Of a stretch of DNA of 59,667 nucleotides, positions 56,651 to 59,667 are shown piece after piece. Positions within the stretch are counted from its first letter, which is position 1, and the number at the start of each line of letters is the position of its first letter. Source of the stretch: Crocinitomicaceae bacterium (GTDB taxonomy: Bacteria; Bacteroidota; Bacteroidia; Flavobacteriales_D; Sanyastnellaceae); NCBI GenBank assembly GCA_002690915.1, contig NZGF01000022.1:1-59667 (forward strand). Direction: 5' to 3'. Below the pieces are notes generated by a model. The model did no database searches, was not told where the DNA came from, and saw only the letters and a program-made list of their open reading frames with translations. The translations under genes and the position numbers were made by a program.

Positions 56651-57937
56651 ATGCGATATCAATCCCTTTCCGCTGAACTCTACAAGCGCAACCGCGCCAA
56701 CTTCTTGGCCCAGATGAAGCCACGTTCGATTGCAGTCTTTTTCTCCAATGACATCTACCCGACGAGTTCGGACGGCACCTTGCCGTTCAAACAAGCCAGT
56801 GACATCTTGTGGTTGACCGGCGTTGATCAAGAAGAGACGGTGTTGGTGTTGTTCCCCGATGCACACAACCCGAACGATCGCGAGATCTTGTTCACATTGG
56901 AGACCAATGAAGAGCTCGCCATTTGGGAGGGGGCCAAATTGGATAAGCCCCAAGCAAAAGCTGCAACGGGTATCGCGAATATCCAGTGGACAAAAGCATT
57001 GGAACGCACCCTTCACCGCCTCATGGCCGAAGCGGATGCGCTGTACCTCAACGACAACCCACACACTCGTGCTCGCAATACCGTTGAGACCCGAACGGAT
57101 CGGGAGAATGCTGCGTTACGAGCCAAATACCCGAATTACGAGTATGAGCGGTCTGCGCCCATTTTGTACGGCTTGCGCGCTATCAAATCTCAAGAGGAAG
57201 TGGATCAGATGCAGCGCGCATGTGATATCACAAAAGCGGGGTTTGAGCGCGTTTTGCAATTCGTAAAACCGGGCGTGATGGAGTACGAAATCGAAGCGGA
57301 GTTCATGCATGAATTTTTGCGTCGCGGTTCGCGCGGGTTCGCCTACACGCCCATCGTCGGGAGCGGCTTCAACGCGTGCGTGTTGCACTATATCGAGAAC
57401 AGTGCCGAGTGCAAAGCCGGCGACGTCATCTTGATGGACGTGGGCGCGGAATACGGCAACTACGCCGCGGACATGACGCGCTGCGTCCCAGTGAGCGGGA
57501 AGTTTACGGACCGCCAGCGCGCCGTTTACAACGCGGTGTTGAATGTGATGCGCGGTGCCATGAACCTGCTGAAACCCGGAGTCAGCCTGCACGATTATCA
57601 TGTGCAAGTTGGGGAGTTAATGACCAAGGAATTGCTGAGCCTGGGACTTATAACGGCGGCGGAGGTAGCCAATCAAGATCCCGCTTGGCCTGCTTATAAG
57701 AAGTACTTTATGCATGGCACCTCCCATTTCATCGGCTTGGATGTGCACGATGTTGGGCATTGGCACGAACCCATCCAATCGGGGCATGTATTCACGGTTG
57801 AACCTGGCATCTACATTAGGGAAGAGAACTTGGGCATACGATTAGAAAATGATGTTCTAATCACAGACGACGGTAATGTAGATCTCATGGCACATATCCC
57901 GGTCGAAGCCGACGACATTGAGGCTATTATGGCTTGA
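56651..57937 (+). CDS. pepP: Xaa-Pro aminopeptidase (M24B)
   Basis: Cytoplasmic metallopeptidase that removes N-terminal residues before proline. A 428-residue protein with an N-terminal aminopeptidase-P domain (RSIAVFFSND, ASDILWLTGVDQEE) and a C-terminal pita-bread domain. The five metal ligands are visible: two Asp in MDVGAEYGNYAADMTR, His in GTSHFIGLDVHDVGH, Glu in FTVEPGIYI and Glu in GIRLENDVLIT. The start at 56651 fits the promoter and the family N terminus; a longer frame reaching to 56291 would run antisense through the RidA gene and is rejected. Confidence 0.95.
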   Translation: MRYQSLSAELYKRNRANFLAQMKPRSIAVFFSNDIYPTSSDGTLPFKQASDILWLTGVDQEETVLVLFPDAHNPNDREILFTLETNEELAIWEGAKLDKPQAKAATGIANIQWTKALERTLHRLMAEADALYLNDNPHTRARNTVETRTDRENAALRAKYPNYEYERSAPILYGLRAIKSQEEVDQMQRACDITKAGFERVLQFVKPGVMEYEIEAEFMHEFLRRGSRGFAYTPIVGSGFNACVLHYIENSAECKAGDVILMDVGAEYGNYAADMTRCVPVSGKFTDRQRAVYNAVLNVMRGAMNLLKPGVSLHDYHVQVGELMTKELLSLGLITAAEVANQDPAWPAYKKYFMHGTSHFIGLDVHDVGHWHEPIQSGHVFTVEPGIYIREENLGIRLENDVLITDDGNVDLMAHIPVEADDIEAIMA

Positions 57938-57939
57938 TT

Positions 57940-57975
57940 GAAATTAGGATTTTGACGATGAAAATTGGGTTTTGA
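57940..57975 (+). repeat. Imperfect 16-bp direct repeat upstream of the YHYH gene
   Basis: GAAATTAGGATTTTGA (57940-57955) and GAAAATTGGGTTTTGA (57960-57975) match at 13 of 16 positions with a 20-bp period. Another GAAATTGG follows near 57990. The gap up to 58058 (121 bp) has no gene; it also holds TATATTCA (58000-58007), a possible -7 box. Confidence 0.35.
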
Positions 57976-58058
57976 TTTAATTTAAAACGAAATTGGTCGT
58001 ATATTCACAGTTGTGAGACATATCACTAAATGTCCTCGCTTATCAAATTTGAACTGTT

Positions 58059-59667
58059 ATGCGCACTTTCGCTTTGACTATTGGACGGCTGTCCATGCTT
58101 GCTCTACTTTTGATTTCTTGGTTTCATGTCTCAGCGGATTCGGGCATTGACCAAAGTGGAGCATTGTCGTTGAAAGGAGTTATGGATTTTACGGTTCCTT
58201 CTGGAGGCAGCAATGGCAAGGCCATCCATGTGGTAGCGAATGAAGATATTTCCGACCTGAGTGCTTTCGGTTTGGGCGTGGCCAACAACGGTGATGGATC
58301 GGAAGGAATGGAATACACGTTTCCTGCTATGGCTGTCAGTGCTGGTGATGACATTTTGGTCGCCCGCTCAAGCTCCGATATTGAGGTTTATTTCGGTGCT
58401 TGCTACGGTGGTTTCGAACACGTGTTTCAAGAAGGTTTTGTCAATCAGAATGGAAACGACGCCATTGAATTATTTGAATCGAATACGGTCATCGAAACCT
58501 TTGGTGACGTTAACGTCGACGGTACAGGAGAAGACTGGGAATACTTGGATTCGTGGGCTTACCACGATGGCACATCGTGGACTTATGGCAACATCAACTG
58601 CACCGACGGAACGACCACTATTTTTGATTCCGATTGCCTATATCCGATGTGCTCGGCCGCTTCGTCTAATGACGACGACTGTTATTCTGATTTAGTTTTT
58701 GACCAATCAAGAGGAGACTGTGTGGATTTATTACCATTTGAGTCAGTCTTTACGATGGAAATAGATGGTCCACATAGAACGATTAGTTCAAATAGTATAC
58801 CCGACCATATGGTTGGTTTATTTGGACAGGGACCAGGCTCACTCAATCCACATTTAATAACAGAGCATGATGAGAATTATGCCATCCCTGTAAATCCAAA
58901 TTTAAGTCAAGCTTTAACACCTTTATTGTCAACTAGTGGACCTGACTCAGGGCCAATTTATTCCTTTGGTATAATGCTGAATGGGGTTGAACTTGACCCG
59001 GTAGCTTCAGAACCATTTCCTCACAATGGAAATATCAATGATGAGAACACTAATTGGGAATGGAATAAGGAAGCTTTAAATGTAAATCTCGGGCTTGATT
59101 GCAACGGAGGTCATGTTAATGAAAATGGCGAATATCATTATCATGCCATACCAACTGATTATTTCGAGAATTCACCAACCGATCAAATGTCATTAGTTGG
59201 TTTCGCAGCAGACGGTTTTCCTATTTACCATAAATATGCTTATGAAGATCCATTTGATTCTAGCTCTCCTATTATTGAAATGGTATCGAGCTATAAATTA
59301 AAAACAGGAATGCGCCCTGGTGACGGTATTACGGCTCCATGTGATGAATATAATGGTGTATATAGCAACGATTATGAATACGAAAGCGGATTAGGAACAT
59401 TAGATGAAGCAAACGGGAGAGAGGGCATAACGCCTGATTTTCCGGAAGGAACATATTATTATATTCTTACAGATCATTTCCCAGGAATACCTAGATATTT
59501 CAAAGGCACTCCTTCTATAGACTTCAAACTTGGAGTAAATGGAACGGACGACTTGTGCGATGAAGTCCTCTATGAGTTCAACATTGAGGATTCTTATGGT
59601 GACGGCATTGTCTGTGAAGAAGGAGGAGGATACACCATTTTATCCGACGGTGACGTACTTTTCACAG
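58059..59667 (+). CDS. Secreted lamin-tail / YHYH-domain protein, 3' end outside window
   Basis: An open frame of 536 residues continuing beyond the window. From the ATG at 58059 there is a signal peptide (LSMLALLLISWFHVSA). Residues about 35-185 resemble the lamin-tail-like domain found in secreted nucleases and surface proteins (LSAFGLGVANNGDGSEGMEY, NGNDAIELFESN, GDVNVDGTGEDWEYLDSWAY). From about 210 to 490 a YHYH domain follows, with YHYH itself at 359-362 and VGFAADGFPIYHKY after it. Near the end FNIEDSYGDGI resembles a motif frequent in T9SS cargo. The YHYH part is AT-rich and uses AGA, ATA and TTA codons that are rare in the rest of the window. A C-terminal sorting domain is expected outside the window. 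Confidence 0.8.
   Translation, partial: MRTFALTIGRLSMLALLLISWFHVSADSGIDQSGALSLKGVMDFTVPSGGSNGKAIHVVANEDISDLSAFGLGVANNGDGSEGMEYTFPAMAVSAGDDILVARSSSDIEVYFGACYGGFEHVFQEGFVNQNGNDAIELFESNTVIETFGDVNVDGTGEDWEYLDSWAYHDGTSWTYGNINCTDGTTTIFDSDCLYPMCSAASSNDDDCYSDLVFDQSRGDCVDLLPFESVFTMEIDGPHRTISSNSIPDHMVGLFGQGPGSLNPHLITEHDENYAIPVNPNLSQALTPLLSTSGPDSGPIYSFGIMLNGVELDPVASEPFPHNGNINDENTNWEWNKEALNVNLGLDCNGGHVNENGEYHYHAIPTDYFENSPTDQMSLVGFAADGFPIYHKYAYEDPFDSSSPIIEMVSSYKLKTGMRPGDGITAPCDEYNGVYSNDYEYESGLGTLDEANGREGITPDFPEGTYYYILTDHFPGIPRYFKGTPSIDFKLGVNGTDDLCDEVLYEFNIEDSYGDGIVCEEGGGYTILSDGDVLFT

Noticed and set aside
58680-58700. Frameshift or gene boundary at the composition change
   Set aside because: The reading frame is continuous through the junction and the protein on both sides makes sense, so a single mosaic gene is the simpler reading.

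Overview
The window is a dense piece of chromosome from a member of the Bacteroidota, probably a Flavobacteriales-like heterotroph with an unusually high GC content for that group (near or above 50% by eye). The evidence is type IX secretion (T9SS) C-terminal sorting domains of both type A and type B, a MurF-alanine racemase fusion, DUF3098 beside ftsX and uppP, DUF2490, a small DUF5522 protein, the near absence of Shine-Dalgarno sequences, and many copies of the Bacteroidota -7 promoter element TAnnTTTG. I see no insertion sequence, prophage, integron or CRISPR array. Finer taxonomy cannot be read from this sequence.

Layout. 1-2650: the 5' part of typA (minus), tRNA-Leu(CAA) with promoter and terminator, and a T9SS-exported protein. 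2647-8319: a long-form PurF (minus), a PLP-dependent ACC deaminase/D-cysteine desulfhydrase homologue (minus), then, divergent by 18 bp, a 53-residue DUF5522 protein overlapping urocanate hydratase and a pentapeptide-repeat protein. 8324-14997: a TetR regulator with a palindromic candidate operator and a tripartite RND efflux pump. 15000-18091: murF-alr and thymidine kinase (minus). 18178-19724: a lipoprotein and a DUF2490 plus lamin-tail protein. 19756-23899: rplM-rpsI, rpsB-tsf and pyrH-frr. 23896-27088: lysS, a MIP18-family Fe-S protein and dxr (minus). 27156-32136: TonB-dependent receptor, sugar-phosphate isomerase, lipB and a serine hydrolase. 32223-34137: LytTR response regulator and rlmN. 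34147-35937: lepA (minus). 36109-41194: a 1234-residue T9SS type B cell-surface protein and radA. 41197-44767: rsmI, an unknown protein and an AsmA-like protein (minus). 44866-45585: an exported superoxide dismutase. 45597-48057: lipoprotein, uppP, DUF3098 and ftsX (minus). 48197-53767: a complete suf operon (sufA-B-C-D-S-E). 53896-56604: an M23-like lipoprotein, tryptophan 2,3-dioxygenase and a RidA-family protein (minus). 56651-57937: aminopeptidase P. 58059 to the end: a secreted YHYH-domain protein, cut by the window edge, whose middle has foreign base composition.

How it works together. Most of the window is housekeeping: translation factors, cell-wall precursor synthesis, isoprenoid and lipoate synthesis, Fe-S cluster assembly. 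Accessory functions are drug efflux, amino-acid catabolism (histidine, tryptophan) and surface or secreted proteins. Gene ends are packed tightly: convergent pairs share stop codons within 4-bp palindromes, and divergent pairs can be only 18-46 bp apart. At about eleven genes a -7 box ends only 4-9 nt before the start codon, which points to frequent leaderless or nearly leaderless transcripts.

No wholly new multi-gene system stands out. The most unusual items are the mosaic YHYH protein, the leaderless-promoter pattern, the DUF5522/PLP-enzyme divergent start, the exported SOD, the M23 protein with a Cys in place of a zinc-ligand His, and the TetR operator candidate. All positions come from reading the sequence by hand; no database or alignment search was run.
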